NCBI RefSeq assembly: GCF_029894125.1
Contig: NZ_JARXYZ010000014.1
Location: 62,001 to 126,000, forward strand
DNA length: 64,000 bases
DNA from: Kitasatospora sp. MAA19
GTDB lineage: Bacteria > Actinomycetota > Actinomycetes > Streptomycetales > Streptomycetaceae
Direction: 5' to 3'
Positions 27,527-37,931 of this stretch are shown piece by piece. A program made the position numbers and the translations under genes. Every line of letters starts with the position of its first letter. Position 1 is the first letter of the stretch. Under the pieces are notes generated by a model that saw only the letters and a list, made by a program, of their open reading frames with translations, was not told the origin of the DNA and did not search any database.

Positions 27527-27550
27527 TTTCTTGAGTGACTACTCAAGAAA
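27527..27550. promoter_or_regulatory. TetR-type operator palindrome between tetR and SDR genes
   Basis: Perfect 10-bp arms tttcttgagt (27527-27536) and actcaagaaa (27541-27550) around gact. The related half-site actcactcaa occurs again at ~27501-27510. Location between the divergent genes and size fit a TetR operator. Confidence 0.8.
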
Positions 27551-27578
27551 TGACAACGAAGCAGGAGGGGGCTCAGTC

Positions 27579-28352
27579 GTGGGCACGCACGTACTCAGGG
27601 GCAAGACCGCGCTGGTGACCGGGGGTGGTAGGGGGATCGGCCGGGCGATCGCTCGCAGGCTCGGCCGCGACGGCGCCACCGTCGCCGTCGGCTACGCCCG
27701 CGACAAGGATGCGGCGGAGGAGGTCGTCGCGGGCATCCACGCCGACGGCGGGCAGGCCTTCGCGCTGCACGCCGAACTCGGTCGGCATGGCGACGCGGCC
27801 GCGTTGTGGGAGGCGTTCGATGCCGAGATCGGCGCGCACGCGCCCGGCGGCGGCGTCGACATCATCGTGAACAACGCCGGGATCGGGCGCAGTGCCGACC
27901 TCGCCACGCTCACCGAGGAGGACTTCGACGAGGTCTTCGCCGTCAACGTCCGTGCACCGTTCTTCGTCGTCCAGCACGGCCTGCGCCGACTGCGCGACGG
28001 CGGCCGGATCATCAACATCTCCAGCGGTGCGGCCCGCCTCGCCATGCCGGAGATCATCGCCTACGGCGCGACCAAGGGCGCGCTCGACACCTTCACCCTC
28101 AACCTCGCCAAGCAGCTGGGCCCGCGCGGCATCACCGCCAACTCGGTCGCGCCGGGCGTCGTCGACACCGACGTCAACGCCGGCTGGCTGCGCGGCAACG
28201 CGGAGGCGGAGGCCCATGCGGCCTCGCTCGCAGCCCTCGGCCGGGTCGGGCAGCCGGAGGACATCGCGGACATCGTCGGGTTCCTCGCTTCCGACGACGC
28301 GCGCTGGATCACCGGCCGGGTCATCGACGCCACGGGAGGGGCGGGCCTGTAG
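27579..28352 (+). CDS. Short-chain dehydrogenase/reductase (classical SDR)
   Basis: 257 residues with cofactor motif TGGGRGIGRA about 17-26, NNAGIGR near 97, the catalytic YGATKGAL (Tyr-x3-Lys) near 163 and the C-terminal WITGRVIDATGG. The GTG start was chosen for the GGAGGGGG site 8 bases upstream. Probably NADP-dependent, given the Arg in the glycine-rich loop. Controlled by the divergent TetR protein; substrate unknown. Confidence 0.92.
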   Translation: MGTHVLRGKTALVTGGGRGIGRAIARRLGRDGATVAVGYARDKDAAEEVVAGIHADGGQAFALHAELGRHGDAAALWEAFDAEIGAHAPGGGVDIIVNNAGIGRSADLATLTEEDFDEVFAVNVRAPFFVVQHGLRRLRDGGRIINISSGAARLAMPEIIAYGATKGALDTFTLNLAKQLGPRGITANSVAPGVVDTDVNAGWLRGNAEAEAHAASLAALGRVGQPEDIADIVGFLASDDARWITGRVIDATGGAGL

Positions 28353-28370
28353 GCCGGGCGGGGAAGTGCG

Positions 28371-28455
28371 GGTAACAGATAACAGCTGACAGATGATGAA
28401 ATCTGTCAGCTGTCATCTGTTATCTGTTCGCCGTCAGCCGTCAGCCGTCAGCCGT
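28371..28455. repeat. Heptad palindrome element C
   Basis: Inner perfect arms 28382-28394 and 28401-28413 (13 bp). The pairing then continues outward through one A-C mismatch to about 28373 and 28422. The right side runs on as five cagccgt-type heptads. It lies between the convergent SDR and fumarylacetoacetase genes. Confidence 0.88.
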
Positions 28456-28487
28456 CAGCCGCCGTTCGTCGGCCGACCCGCCCCCCG

Positions 28488-29704
<1,217 letters not shown>

Positions 29705-29708
<4 letters not shown>

Positions 29709-30610
29709 CGGTCCTCCTGGGGCTGTGGACTGGGCGACAGCAGGCCGAGCGCGGCCAGGTCGTCCAGGGGTTCGGTGATGCTGCAGGTGCCGAACGCGGT
29801 GAACGAGTTGCGGATCACCGTGACCTGACGGTCCGCCAGTGCGTGTGCGGCCTTGGCCAGCACCGCGCCGTCGCGTTCCGCCAGCACCGCCGCGGCGGTG
29901 GCCCGGTCGGTCTCCTGCGCGGCGAGCAGCACGTTCAGGAAGCCGTGGTGCTCGAAGCCGGTGACCGGATCGGTGTGCCGGACGGCGTTGTGCAGCCCGG
30001 CGGTGCACTTGTACGGCAGTCCGCGCAAGGCGCAGCCGGTGAGGAAGGCGGCCAGCTCCTCCTCGTCCGGGAACGCCTCCGCCGCCACTCCGCCGGTGCG
30101 GAACTTCGCCCGGTAGGGGCTGTCGACCAGGACGTCCAGTACCTCGTCCAGGCCGTCGCCGCGCAGGAGTTCGCGCGGCAGCTCGACGGCGGCCGGGACG
30201 TCCGGCGGCAGCAGCCGGTCCAGGGCAGCGACCGCCTCGGCGGCGTCCCGGGTGGCCAGCTCGACGCCCGCCACCTCGAAGGGCGCGGCGGCGGCGAGCG
30301 CCGGGCCGAGCTCCGCACTGCCCCCCGGCAGTACGAGCCCGACCCTGAGTGGCACATCGCCCGCCACCGCTACGCCGCCCCCGGCCACCGCGCCGCCCGC
30401 GACCGCCGCGGCCAACTCGCCCAGCCGGCCCGCCCCGCAGAGCAAGGGTCCGACCGCCTCGGCGTACCAGGCCGCCCGGTGGGCACGGTGCGCGGGCACC
30501 GCCTCGGCGACCGGCAGGTTCCCCGGCGGGAACACCGCCGCGTCGTCGAAGAGCCCGCGGAACAGCTCGGGGATCACGCCCCCGCCGACCACGGCGGACG
30601 AGGCGCTCAT
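29705..30610 (-). CDS. Uncharacterised protein coupled between hmgA and fahA
   Basis: 301 residues, soluble, no known catalytic motif that I recognise. It starts MSASSAVVGGGVIPELFRGLFDDAAVFPPGNLP; the middle has LPYKCTAGLHNAVRH and HHGFLNVLLAA, and the end RNSFTAFGTCSITEPLDDLAALGLL. The alternating beta/alpha pattern suggests a TIM-barrel-like or Rossmann-like enzyme. It overlaps hmgA by 4 bases upstream (ATGA) and fahA by 4 downstream (TTGA), so it is made in step with both. That tight coupling implies a role in homogentisate-to-fumarylacetoacetate catabolism. This pathway's missing activity here is maleylacetoacetate isomerase, but nothing in the sequence shows that function. Confidence 0.8.
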
Positions 30611-31809
30611 CGCCCGGGCCCCCGCCCGGCCCAGGTCCAGGCGTAGTTGCCGTCCTCGCTCGCCCGGCCGCCCTCGCCGAGCTCCAGCGGGCGGAACGTG
30701 TCCACCATGACGGCGAGTTCGTCGAAGAAGTCGACGCCGATGCTGCGCTCGTACGCGCCCGGCTGCGGCCCGTGGGTGTGCCCACCGGGGTGCAGCGAGA
30801 TCGAGCCCTGGCCGATGCCCGAACCCTTGCGGGCCGCGTAGTCGCCGCCGCAGTAGAACATGACCTCGTCGCTGTCCACGTTGGCGTGGTAGTAGGGCAC
30901 CGGGATCGACAGCGGGTGGTAGTCCACCTTGCGGGGCACGAAGTTGCAGATCACGAAGCCGTTGGCCTCGAACACCTGGTGCGCCGGCGGCGGCTGGTGG
31001 ACCCGGCCGGTGATCGGTTCGAAGTCCCGGATGTTGAAGGCGTACGGGTAGAGGCAGCCGTCCCAGCCGACCACGTCGAACGGGTGGTGCGGCACGGTGT
31101 AGCGGGTGCCCGCGACCCCGTTCGGGCCCCGGTGCTTGACCAGCACGTCGACGTCCCCGGCCTCCTCGACCACGAGCGGGCCGACCGGGCCGCGGAAGTC
31201 CCGCTCGCAGTACGGTGCGTGCTCCAGCAGCTGCCCGTACTTGGAGAGGTAGCGCTTGACCGGGCTGATGTGGCTGTTCGCCTCGATGCAGTACGCGCGC
31301 AGCGGCTCGTCCCCGGCCGGCACCCAGCGGTGGGTGGTGGCGCGCGGGATGATCACGTAGTCGCCCTGGCCGACCTCGATCGAGCCGAAGACCGTCTCGA
31401 CCGTGCCGGAGCCGGACTCCACGTACACGCACTCGTCGCCGAGCCCGTTGCGGTACAGCTCGCTCGGGGCCCCGGCGGCGACGTACGAGATCCGCACGTC
31501 GCCGTTGCCGAGGACCAGCCGGCGGCTGCCGACGACGTCCGCGGACTTCCACTCCTGGTCCGCGAACAGCGCGTGCAGCTTGAGGTGGCGGGGGAGCAGG
31601 GGATGGTTGGGCACCGTGGACTGGTCCGGCAGCTCCCACGGCACCGCGTTCACCACCGCCGACGGGATGCCCCGGTGGTAGAGCAGGGAGGAGTCCGAGG
31701 AGAACCCCTCCTCGCCCATCAACTCCTCGTAGTACAGCCCGCCTTCGGGTGTGCGGTGCTGGGTGTGCCGCTTGGGCGGGATGCTACCCAGCTGCCGGTA
31801 GTACGCCAT
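30607..31809 (-). CDS. hmgA: Homogentisate 1,2-dioxygenase
   Basis: 400 residues of the cupin-type ring-cleaving dioxygenase: MAYYRQLGSIPPKRHTQHR, GDYVIIPRATTHRW near 153, ERDFRGPVGPLV, YTVPHHPFDVVGWDGCLYPYAFN near 238, and iron-ligand segments VPYYHANVDSDEVMFYCGG near 308 and LHPGGHTHGPQPGAYE near 340. It opens homogentisate to maleylacetoacetate. It is followed with a 4-base overlap by the unknown 301-residue protein. Its upstream gap to hppD is a 17-bp tandem array. Confidence 0.96.
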   Translation of the reverse strand: MAYYRQLGSIPPKRHTQHRTPEGGLYYEELMGEEGFSSDSSLLYHRGIPSAVVNAVPWELPDQSTVPNHPLLPRHLKLHALFADQEWKSADVVGSRRLVLGNGDVRISYVAAGAPSELYRNGLGDECVYVESGSGTVETVFGSIEVGQGDYVIIPRATTHRWVPAGDEPLRAYCIEANSHISPVKRYLSKYGQLLEHAPYCERDFRGPVGPLVVEEAGDVDVLVKHRGPNGVAGTRYTVPHHPFDVVGWDGCLYPYAFNIRDFEPITGRVHQPPPAHQVFEANGFVICNFVPRKVDYHPLSIPVPYYHANVDSDEVMFYCGGDYAARKGSGIGQGSISLHPGGHTHGPQPGAYERSIGVDFFDELAVMVDTFRPLELGEGGRASEDGNYAWTWAGRGPGR

Positions 31810-31890
31810 CTCCCTGCTCCTCCTCGACTCCTCGACCGTGCTCGGCCGATGGGTGCTCGGTCGACCGTGCTCAGAGCTTCCCAGAGCTCC

Positions 31891-31988
31891 CCGGTGCTCA
31901 CGGGCCGCCGGCGCTCACCGGTCCCCGGTGCTCACGGGCCGCCGGCGCTCACCGGTCACCGGCGCTCACCGGCCGCCGGTGCTCACAG
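31891..31988. repeat. 17-bp tandem array between hppD and hmgA, overlapping the hppD stop codon
   Basis: Units of the form ccggYgctcacSggYcV start at 31891, 31908, 31925, 31942, 31959 and 31976 (the last partial). Alternate units are most alike, so a 34-bp duplication probably happened twice. The partial sixth copy contains the hppD stop (31983-31985). Confidence 0.9.
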
Positions 31989-33197
31989 GTTGCCGCGGGC
32001 GTCCTGCTCGCGCTCGATCGCCTCGAACAGCGCCTTGAAGTTGCCCTTGCCGAAGCCCAGCGAACCATGCCGCTCGATGAACTCGTAGAAGACGGTGGGG
32101 CGGTCGCCGATCGGCTTGGTGAAGATCTGCAGCAGGTAGCCGTCCTCGTCGCGGTCGACCAGGATGCCGCGCTTCTTCAGCTCGTCGATGTCCACCCGCA
32201 CCTTGCCGATCCGGGCGCGCAGCTCCGGGTCCTCGTAGTACGAGGCCGGGGTGTTGAGGAACTCCACGCCGCGCGCACGCAGCACGTCCACGGTGGTGAG
32301 GATGTCGTTGGTGGCGAGCGCCATGTGCTGGCAGCCGGGTCCGGTGTAGAACTCCAGGTACTCGTCGATCTGCGAACGCTTCTTGGCGATGGCCGGCTCG
32401 TTGAGCGGGAACTTCACCCGGTGGTTGCCGCTGGCGACGACCTTGGACATCAGGGCGGAGTACTCGGTGGCGATGTCGTCCCCGACGAACTCGGCCATGT
32501 TCACGAAGCCCATGACCCGGTTGTAGAACGAGACCCACTCGTCCATCCGGCCCAGCTCCACGTTGCCGACGGCGTGGTCCAGGGCCTGGAACAGGCGCTT
32601 GGGCGAGCCCTCCGGGTGCTTGACCGTGCTCTTGGCGGTGATGTAGCCCGGCAGGTAGGGGCCGTGGTAGCGGGAGCGGTCGATCAGGGTGTGGCGGGTC
32701 TCGCCGTAGGTGGCGATGGCCGCGCGGCGCACGGTGCCGTTCTCGTCCGAGACGTCGTTCGGCTCCTCTAGGACGGTGGCGCCGCTCGCGCGGGCGTGCG
32801 CGATGCACTTGTCGACGTCCGGGACCTCCAGGGCCAGGTCGACGACGCCGTCGCCGTGGCGGCGGTGGTGGTCCAGCAGCGGGCTGTCCGGCAGCACGCC
32901 GCCCTTGATCACGAAGCGGCAGGAGCCGGAGCGGAGCACGAAGGCCTTGCGGTCACGACGCCCGGTCTCCGGGCCGGAGTAGGCGACCAGCTCCATGCCG
33001 AACACGGCCTGGTAGAACTGGGCCGTCTGGGTGGCGTTGCCGACCACGAAGACGACCGCGTCCTGCGCGGTGACGGGGAACGGGTCGGTGGCCGGGTCGT
33101 GTTCGACGAGGCCGACGAGGCGGCGCAGCTGCTCGGCGTCGAGGCCGGCCTCGCGCTCCTCGGGGGTCAGCTCAAGGGCGTGGGACTGCGGGGTCAT
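31983..33197 (-). CDS. hppD: 4-hydroxyphenylpyruvate dioxygenase
   Basis: 404 residues, two glyoxalase-like domains. Signatures: AVVFVVGNATQTAQFYQAVFG near 47, the iron-ligand segments LDHAVGNVELG near 208 and GCQHMALATNDI near 287, and the C-terminal FTKPIGDRPTVFYEFIERHGSLGFGKGNFKALFEAIE. It converts 4-hydroxyphenylpyruvate to homogentisate. GGAGG lies 8 bases before the ATG. It heads the tyrosine catabolic genes hppD-hmgA-unknown-fahA. An AT-richer stretch at ~33310-33385 is the likely promoter. Confidence 0.96.
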   Translation of the reverse strand: MTPQSHALELTPEEREAGLDAEQLRRLVGLVEHDPATDPFPVTAQDAVVFVVGNATQTAQFYQAVFGMELVAYSGPETGRRDRKAFVLRSGSCRFVIKGGVLPDSPLLDHHRRHGDGVVDLALEVPDVDKCIAHARASGATVLEEPNDVSDENGTVRRAAIATYGETRHTLIDRSRYHGPYLPGYITAKSTVKHPEGSPKRLFQALDHAVGNVELGRMDEWVSFYNRVMGFVNMAEFVGDDIATEYSALMSKVVASGNHRVKFPLNEPAIAKKRSQIDEYLEFYTGPGCQHMALATNDILTTVDVLRARGVEFLNTPASYYEDPELRARIGKVRVDIDELKKRGILVDRDEDGYLLQIFTKPIGDRPTVFYEFIERHGSLGFGKGNFKALFEAIEREQDARGNL

Positions 33198-33402
33198 CGG
33201 TCGTTCCTCCACTTTGGGCCTCGACTCCGAGGCATCCGCTTGAGGCGGCCGCGCCGCGGATGGGTGGGCGGTGCGGTTGGCGGAGAGCTTGCTCCTGTCC
33301 GGTGGGCTGGGCAACAGGTCGGGATTTCACTGTTCAATGTGTACAAGCTGATCAGGAAATGCCCCGTTCGGCTGCGCAAAATGTGCTGCCGATCGAGGTG
33401 AT

Positions 33403-34746
33403 TCATGAGGTCGGCGGCGCCGGGTCCGCGCCGGCCCCGGGCGGGGCGAGATGGCGCCGGAACCAGTCTCCGGCGAGCTCGGCCACCTGGTCCAACGTGC
33501 CCGGCTCCTCGAACAGATGGCCCGCGTGCGGCACCACCACCAGCTCGCTCTCGCAGTGCAACCGGGCCAGGGCCCGCCGGTTGAGGTCGATCACGGTGCC
33601 GTCGAGGCCGCCGACCACGAGCAGCGTCGGGGCCAGCACCCGGCCCAGGACGTCCGGCCCGGCGAGGTCGGGGCGCCCGCCGCGCGAGACCACCGCGCCG
33701 ACGGCGGGCCCGAGCGCTGCGGCGGTGTGCAGCGCGGCGGCGGCGCCGGTGCTGGCGCCGAACAGGCCGAGCGGCAGGCCCCGGGTCTCGTCCAGCGCGC
33801 TCAGCCGCTCGGCGACGGCGGTCAGCCGGTCGCCGAGCAGGCCCACGTCGAACACCTTGCGGCGGTCCGGCTCCTCGGCCTCGGTGAGCAGGTCGAACAG
33901 CAGCGTGGCCAGCCCGGAGTGGTTCAGGTGCCGGGCGACGTGGCGGTTGCGCGGGCTGCGCCGGCCGCTGCCGCTGCCGTGCGCGAAGACGACGATGCCG
34001 CGCGCGGCGGCCGGGACGGTCAGCCGGCCGGCCAGGCGCACGCCGACGGCGGGCAGGACCAGCTCGCGGTCCACGCCGACGGGCCCGGGCGCCCGCCCGT
34101 CCAGGGCCTCGGCGAGCAGCCGCAGGACCTCCTCGTCGCCGGTCTGCGCGAAGTCGCCGTAGAACTCGCCGATCGCGAAGAACGGGGACGGCGTGCCGAC
34201 GCAGACGAACTCGTCGGCGACCCCGGCCAGGCGGTCCGTCCAGTCCCCGGGGGCCACCGGGACGGCGAGCACCACCCGGGCCGCGCCCCGGGCCCGGACG
34301 ATCCGGCAGGCGGCGTGGGCGGTGGAGCCGGTCGCGACGCCGTCGTCCACCACGATCACCGTGCGGCCGCGAAGGTCGGTGGGCGGGCGGCCGCCCCGGT
34401 AGCGGCGGGCCCGGCGCTCCAACTCGGCGCGCTCGCGCCGCTCGACCTCGGCCAGCTGGTCGTCGCCGATCCCGGCGAGCCGGATGACCTGCTCGTTCAG
34501 CACCCGGACGCCGTCCTCTCCGATCGCCCCCATGCCCAGCTCGGGCTGGAAGGGCACGCCGAGCTTGCGGATCACGCAGATGTCCAGCGGTGCGCCGAGC
34601 GCCGTCGCGACCTCGGCGGCCACCGGCACCCCGCCCCTGGGCAGGGCCACCACCACGGTGTCGGGGCCGCCCAAGTGGGCCAGGCGGGCGGCCAGCCGCC
34701 GGCCCGCGTCGGTGCGGTCGGTGAAGTGGGTCCCGGTGACGTGCAT
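33403..34746 (-). CDS. Phosphoribosyltransferase-alpha/beta hydrolase fusion protein
   Basis: 447 residues. N-terminal half (1-~210) is a type I phosphoribosyltransferase: VVALPRGGVPVAAEVA near 32 and the PRPP loop TVIVVDDGVATGSTA near 125. C-terminal half (~230-440) is a dienelactone-hydrolase-like alpha/beta hydrolase: VVFAHGSGSGRRSPRNR, nucleophile segment GLFGASTGAAAAL, acid VVGGLDGTV and His in VPHAGHLFEE. The fusion is known as a conserved actinobacterial architecture without assigned function. ATG at 34746 chosen because the PRTase domain begins there; a cggcccggtg decamer repeat lies upstream (~34813-34853). Confidence 0.88.
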   Translation of the reverse strand: MHVTGTHFTDRTDAGRRLAARLAHLGGPDTVVVALPRGGVPVAAEVATALGAPLDICVIRKLGVPFQPELGMGAIGEDGVRVLNEQVIRLAGIGDDQLAEVERRERAELERRARRYRGGRPPTDLRGRTVIVVDDGVATGSTAHAACRIVRARGAARVVLAVPVAPGDWTDRLAGVADEFVCVGTPSPFFAIGEFYGDFAQTGDEEVLRLLAEALDGRAPGPVGVDRELVLPAVGVRLAGRLTVPAAARGIVVFAHGSGSGRRSPRNRHVARHLNHSGLATLLFDLLTEAEEPDRRKVFDVGLLGDRLTAVAERLSALDETRGLPLGLFGASTGAAAALHTAAALGPAVGAVVSRGGRPDLAGPDVLGRVLAPTLLVVGGLDGTVIDLNRRALARLHCESELVVVPHAGHLFEEPGTLDQVAELAGDWFRRHLAPPGAGADPAPPTS

Positions 34747-34990
34747 GACGCGGCCTCCGTGTTCCACCGTACGTCGGGGCGGCGCCGGGCGCGGGCACCG
34801 GCGGGCGCGGGCCCGGCCCGGTGCGGCCCGGTGCGGCCCGGTGCGGCCCGGTGCAGTGCGGTGCGAGACGGGGCAGGCACGCGGGAGCGGCCGAGCACGC
34901 ACCGGGCACAGCCGGCCCCGGCCGGACACAGACCGGGGGTGCCGGTCCGCCGACCGGCACCCCCGGGGTCCTTCCGCGGCCGACGGGCCG

Positions 34991-36694
34991 CTACGGCTGC
35001 ATCTCGTACGCGCCCGACAGCTCCTCGACCCGGGCCCACACCGCGGCCGCCCGCTCGGCGTTCGCGACCGGCCGGCGCACGTTCGCCAGCGCCCAGGCGG
35101 CCTGCTGCTCGGTGGTCGAGGCCTTGCCGTGCAGCTCGGTGGCGTGCGCGGAGAAGTCGCGGACCAGCGCGTCGAAGATCTGGTCCAGGACGTCCTCGTC
35201 CACGCCGGTCAGCTCCGCCTGCTCCAGCACCAGCTGGCCGTAGACGATCAGCGCGAACAGCTGGCCGATCTCCAGCAGGAAGTCCAGGTCCGCCTGCTGC
35301 TCCTTGCTCGGCGCGTGGCTGAGAAGCAACTCGCAGAAGCCGTCGGCCTGTTCGCGGAAGCGGGCGACGTTCGGTAGCTGCGCGTGCCGGTCGTAGGCGG
35401 CACGCCAGTCGTGGAAGCGGATCGCGCCGAGGCCGCGGGCCGGGCCCTGGCGGAACAGGAAGGCGTCGTCGGCCGCGTCCAGCCGGGTCGGCACCGGAGC
35501 GTAGTCGGCCGGGGCGAACAGGTAGTTGCCCATGAACTTGAGGATCAGCGCCAGGTTGACGTGGACGGTGCCCTCCAGCTTCGGCAGGCCGCGGATGTCC
35601 TTCGCCGCCTTGTCGAAGTAGGTGTCCGCCTCGAAGCCCTTGGCCGCGATGACGTCCCACATCAGGTCGATGACCTTCTCGCCCTCGGTGGTGACCTTCA
35701 TCTTGGTCATCGGGTTGAACAGCAGGTACCGGCGGTCCTCGGGGGAGGCGGTGCGGAAGTAGTCCACGGCCCGCGCGCTGAACAGCTTCATCGCCACCAG
35801 GCGGGCGTACGCGTCGGTCAACTCTCGCCGCACGTGCGGGAAGTCGGTGACCTTCCGGCCGTACAGCACCCGGTTGTGGGCGTGCGTGACGGCCTCGTAC
35901 ATCGCGTGCTCGCAGATGCCGACCGAGGCCGTGCAGAGGTTGAACTTGCCGACGTTGACGGTGTTCAGCGCGGCGTCGAAGGCGGCCTGCCCGGTGTGCA
36001 GCACGTCCTCGGCGCGCACCGGGTAGCCCTCCAGCCGGAACTCGCTGACGTACATCTGGGCGTTCACCACGTTCTTGACCAGGTGGTACGCCTCGTGCCG
36101 GCTGTCGGCGGCGAAGAAGACGTAGCCCTCCGGGCCCTCGACGTCGGAGCGGCGGCCGAACACCGAGACCAGGCCGGCCACGTTGCCGTTGCCGATGTAG
36201 TACTTGGAGCCGGTCGCGGTGAAGCCGCCCTCGCCGTCCGGAGTGAGGATCATGTCGGTGGAGTAGATGTCGGCGCCGTGGGTGCGCTCGGAGAGCCCGA
36301 ACGCCATCACGTGGCCCTCCCCCAGAAGCCGTGCGGCGCGGGCCCGGAGGGCCTCGTTGCGGCTCTGCCAGACCGGCCCGAGGCCGAGGATGGTGACCTG
36401 CCAGGTGTACCAGTAGCCGAGGCCGTAGAAGCCCAGGATCTCGTTCAGCTCGGCGATCCGGGAGGTGTCCCAGCGCTTGTCGGGGTCGGCCGCCGACGGG
36501 GTCAGGAACTCCGCGAACAGGCCCTCCTTGGCGGCGAACTCCAGGAAGTCGGCGTACCAGGTGCGGTCGACGTAGGTGTCGATCAGCGCCTTCTTGCCGC
36601 GCGACTCGAACCAGTCCACGGTCGCGCGCAGCAGCCGGCGGGTCGGCTCGTCGAACTGCGCGGGGTCGTACGTACGCGGGTTGAAGAGCATCAC
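34991..36694 (-). CDS. Acyl-CoA dehydrogenase/oxidase-like flavoprotein
   Basis: 567 residues, longer than ordinary acyl-CoA dehydrogenases (~380-400). The FAD-binding middle shows GEGHVMAFGLSERTHGADIYSTDM near 130, SKYYIGNGNVAGLVSVFGR, LGRKVTDFPHVR-like YGRKVTDFPHVRREL near 288 and ATELHGKAS near the end, as in large acyl-CoA dehydrogenase/oxidase-like proteins. The start GTG overlaps the PadR stop by 4 bases (GTGA). It is therefore the second gene of a PadR-controlled operon. Substrate not evident. Confidence 0.87.
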   Translation of the reverse strand: MMLFNPRTYDPAQFDEPTRRLLRATVDWFESRGKKALIDTYVDRTWYADFLEFAAKEGLFAEFLTPSAADPDKRWDTSRIAELNEILGFYGLGYWYTWQVTILGLGPVWQSRNEALRARAARLLGEGHVMAFGLSERTHGADIYSTDMILTPDGEGGFTATGSKYYIGNGNVAGLVSVFGRRSDVEGPEGYVFFAADSRHEAYHLVKNVVNAQMYVSEFRLEGYPVRAEDVLHTGQAAFDAALNTVNVGKFNLCTASVGICEHAMYEAVTHAHNRVLYGRKVTDFPHVRRELTDAYARLVAMKLFSARAVDYFRTASPEDRRYLLFNPMTKMKVTTEGEKVIDLMWDVIAAKGFEADTYFDKAAKDIRGLPKLEGTVHVNLALILKFMGNYLFAPADYAPVPTRLDAADDAFLFRQGPARGLGAIRFHDWRAAYDRHAQLPNVARFREQADGFCELLLSHAPSKEQQADLDFLLEIGQLFALIVYGQLVLEQAELTGVDEDVLDQIFDALVRDFSAHATELHGKASTTEQQAAWALANVRRPVANAERAAAVWARVEELSGAYEMQP

Positions 36695-37254
36695 GGGCTC
36701 CCGGGGGTCGAGGGTGTGGAGAGGCGGTGCAGGGTGGCGAGCACGTCGTCGAGCCAGGCGAGGGTCATCCGCTCGTACTCGATGCCGCCGCGCAGCACCA
36801 CGTGCTGAAGCGCCTGGCGGGCGTCGAGCGCGGTGGGGTCGGGGAAGTCGCGCTGCTCCCCGTGCAGGTAGCGGGCGAGCAGGGCCGCGTGGCTCTCGCG
36901 GTGCCGTTCGACCTCGGAGACCAGCGCGGCCGGGTCGTCGAAGGCGGCGGCGCGGATCTTGACCGCGAGCTCGTGCCGGACGGACTCCGGCTCGACCGGT
37001 TCGCGCAGCCAGCCGGCGAGCGCGGCCCGTCCGGCGCCGGCCGCCGAGTAGACCTTCTTGTCCGGTCGGCCGTCCTGGGCGACCTCCTCGGCGGCGACCC
37101 AGCCGTCGGCCTCCATCCGCCGCAGCACCCGGTAGATCTGCTGGTGGGTGGCGGTCCAGAAGCGGCCGATGGAGCGGTCGAAGCGCCGGGCCAGCTCGTA
37201 GCCGGAGCCCGGCTGCTCCAGCAGTGAGACGAGGATCGCGTGCTCCAGTGCCAT
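36691..37254 (-). CDS. PadR family transcriptional regulator
   Basis: 187 residues: N-terminal winged helix (MALEHAILVSLLEQPGSGYE, then WTATHQQIYRVLRRMEADG) and a C-terminal helical dimerisation domain of the Vir_act_alpha_C type. Start MALEHAI has AGGAGG 9 bases upstream; the alternative ATG at 37263 directly abuts that site. A 22-bp palindrome lies just upstream, so it is probably autorepressed together with the acyl-CoA dehydrogenase-like gene it overlaps. Confidence 0.9.
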   Translation of the reverse strand: MALEHAILVSLLEQPGSGYELARRFDRSIGRFWTATHQQIYRVLRRMEADGWVAAEEVAQDGRPDKKVYSAAGAGRAALAGWLREPVEPESVRHELAVKIRAAAFDDPAALVSEVERHRESHAALLARYLHGEQRDFPDPTALDARQALQHVVLRGGIEYERMTLAWLDDVLATLHRLSTPSTPGSP

Positions 37255-37266
37255 GACCGGCATCCT

Positions 37267-37288
37267 CCTATGCAACGAATTGCATAGG
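37267..37288 (-). promoter_or_regulatory. PadR operator-like palindrome
   Basis: Perfect 9-bp arms cctatgcaa (37267-37275) and ttgcatagg (37280-37288) around cgaa. It overlaps the ribosome-binding site of the PadR gene. Size, AT-rich core and position match autoregulatory PadR sites. Confidence 0.8.
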
Positions 37289-37441
37289 CAATGGGACATC
37301 GGAGTGGTGAGACGCAGGTCACCGGCGTGATCGGATGGTTATCGATCATTTAGGACAAAAAGTCGCACATTGTTATAGAAGGGCCAGAATGGATAGAGGG
37401 CCACGCGCCCTCCATGTTCCGGACCATAGGAGGTGGTATCG

Positions 37442-37912
37442 GTGTCTACCCAGATTCCGATGGGCATGGAGCATCACCCGGACATCGTCGAACTCCGGGA
37501 GCACTACGAGCGGATCACCTCGACCCCGCGCGCCCAGGGCGTGGAGGCCCTGGCCGTGCTGGCCGGCCTCTTCCTGGCGGCATCGCCCTGGATCGTCGGC
37601 TTCAGCACCTTCAGCACCCTGACCGTGACCTGCCTGATCGTGGGCCTGGCCTACTGCCTGCTGATGGCGGGTTACGGGTCGGCCTACGAGCGCACGCACG
37701 CGCGGGCCTGGGCGGCCACCGTGCTCGGCCTCTGGACGATCATCTCTCCTTGGGCCGTCTCCGGATCGGTCGCGCACGGCAAGAACATCGTCACCTGCGT
37801 CATCCTCGGTGCCGTGATGTTCCTGCTCGGTCTCGCGGCGATCTCCATGGCCACGATCACGGCGAACGGAGCATCGATGCGGCGCGGCCGGGCCGGCCGG
37901 GCCAAGGGCTGA
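37442..37912 (+). CDS. SPW-repeat membrane protein
   Basis: 156 residues with four predicted membrane helices. Two copies of the SPW motif are visible: LFLAASPWIVGFST near 41 and TIISPWAVSGSV near 102. This family is common in streptomycetes; function unknown. The GTG at 37442 has AGGAGG 8 bases upstream, so the longer in-frame start at 37433 is unlikely. Divergent from the PadR gene, with an AT-richer promoter region at ~37320-37380. Confidence 0.88.
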   Translation: MSTQIPMGMEHHPDIVELREHYERITSTPRAQGVEALAVLAGLFLAASPWIVGFSTFSTLTVTCLIVGLAYCLLMAGYGSAYERTHARAWAATVLGLWTIISPWAVSGSVAHGKNIVTCVILGAVMFLLGLAAISMATITANGASMRRGRAGRAKG

Positions 37913-37931
37913 CACTGCCGACAGCCCGCGT

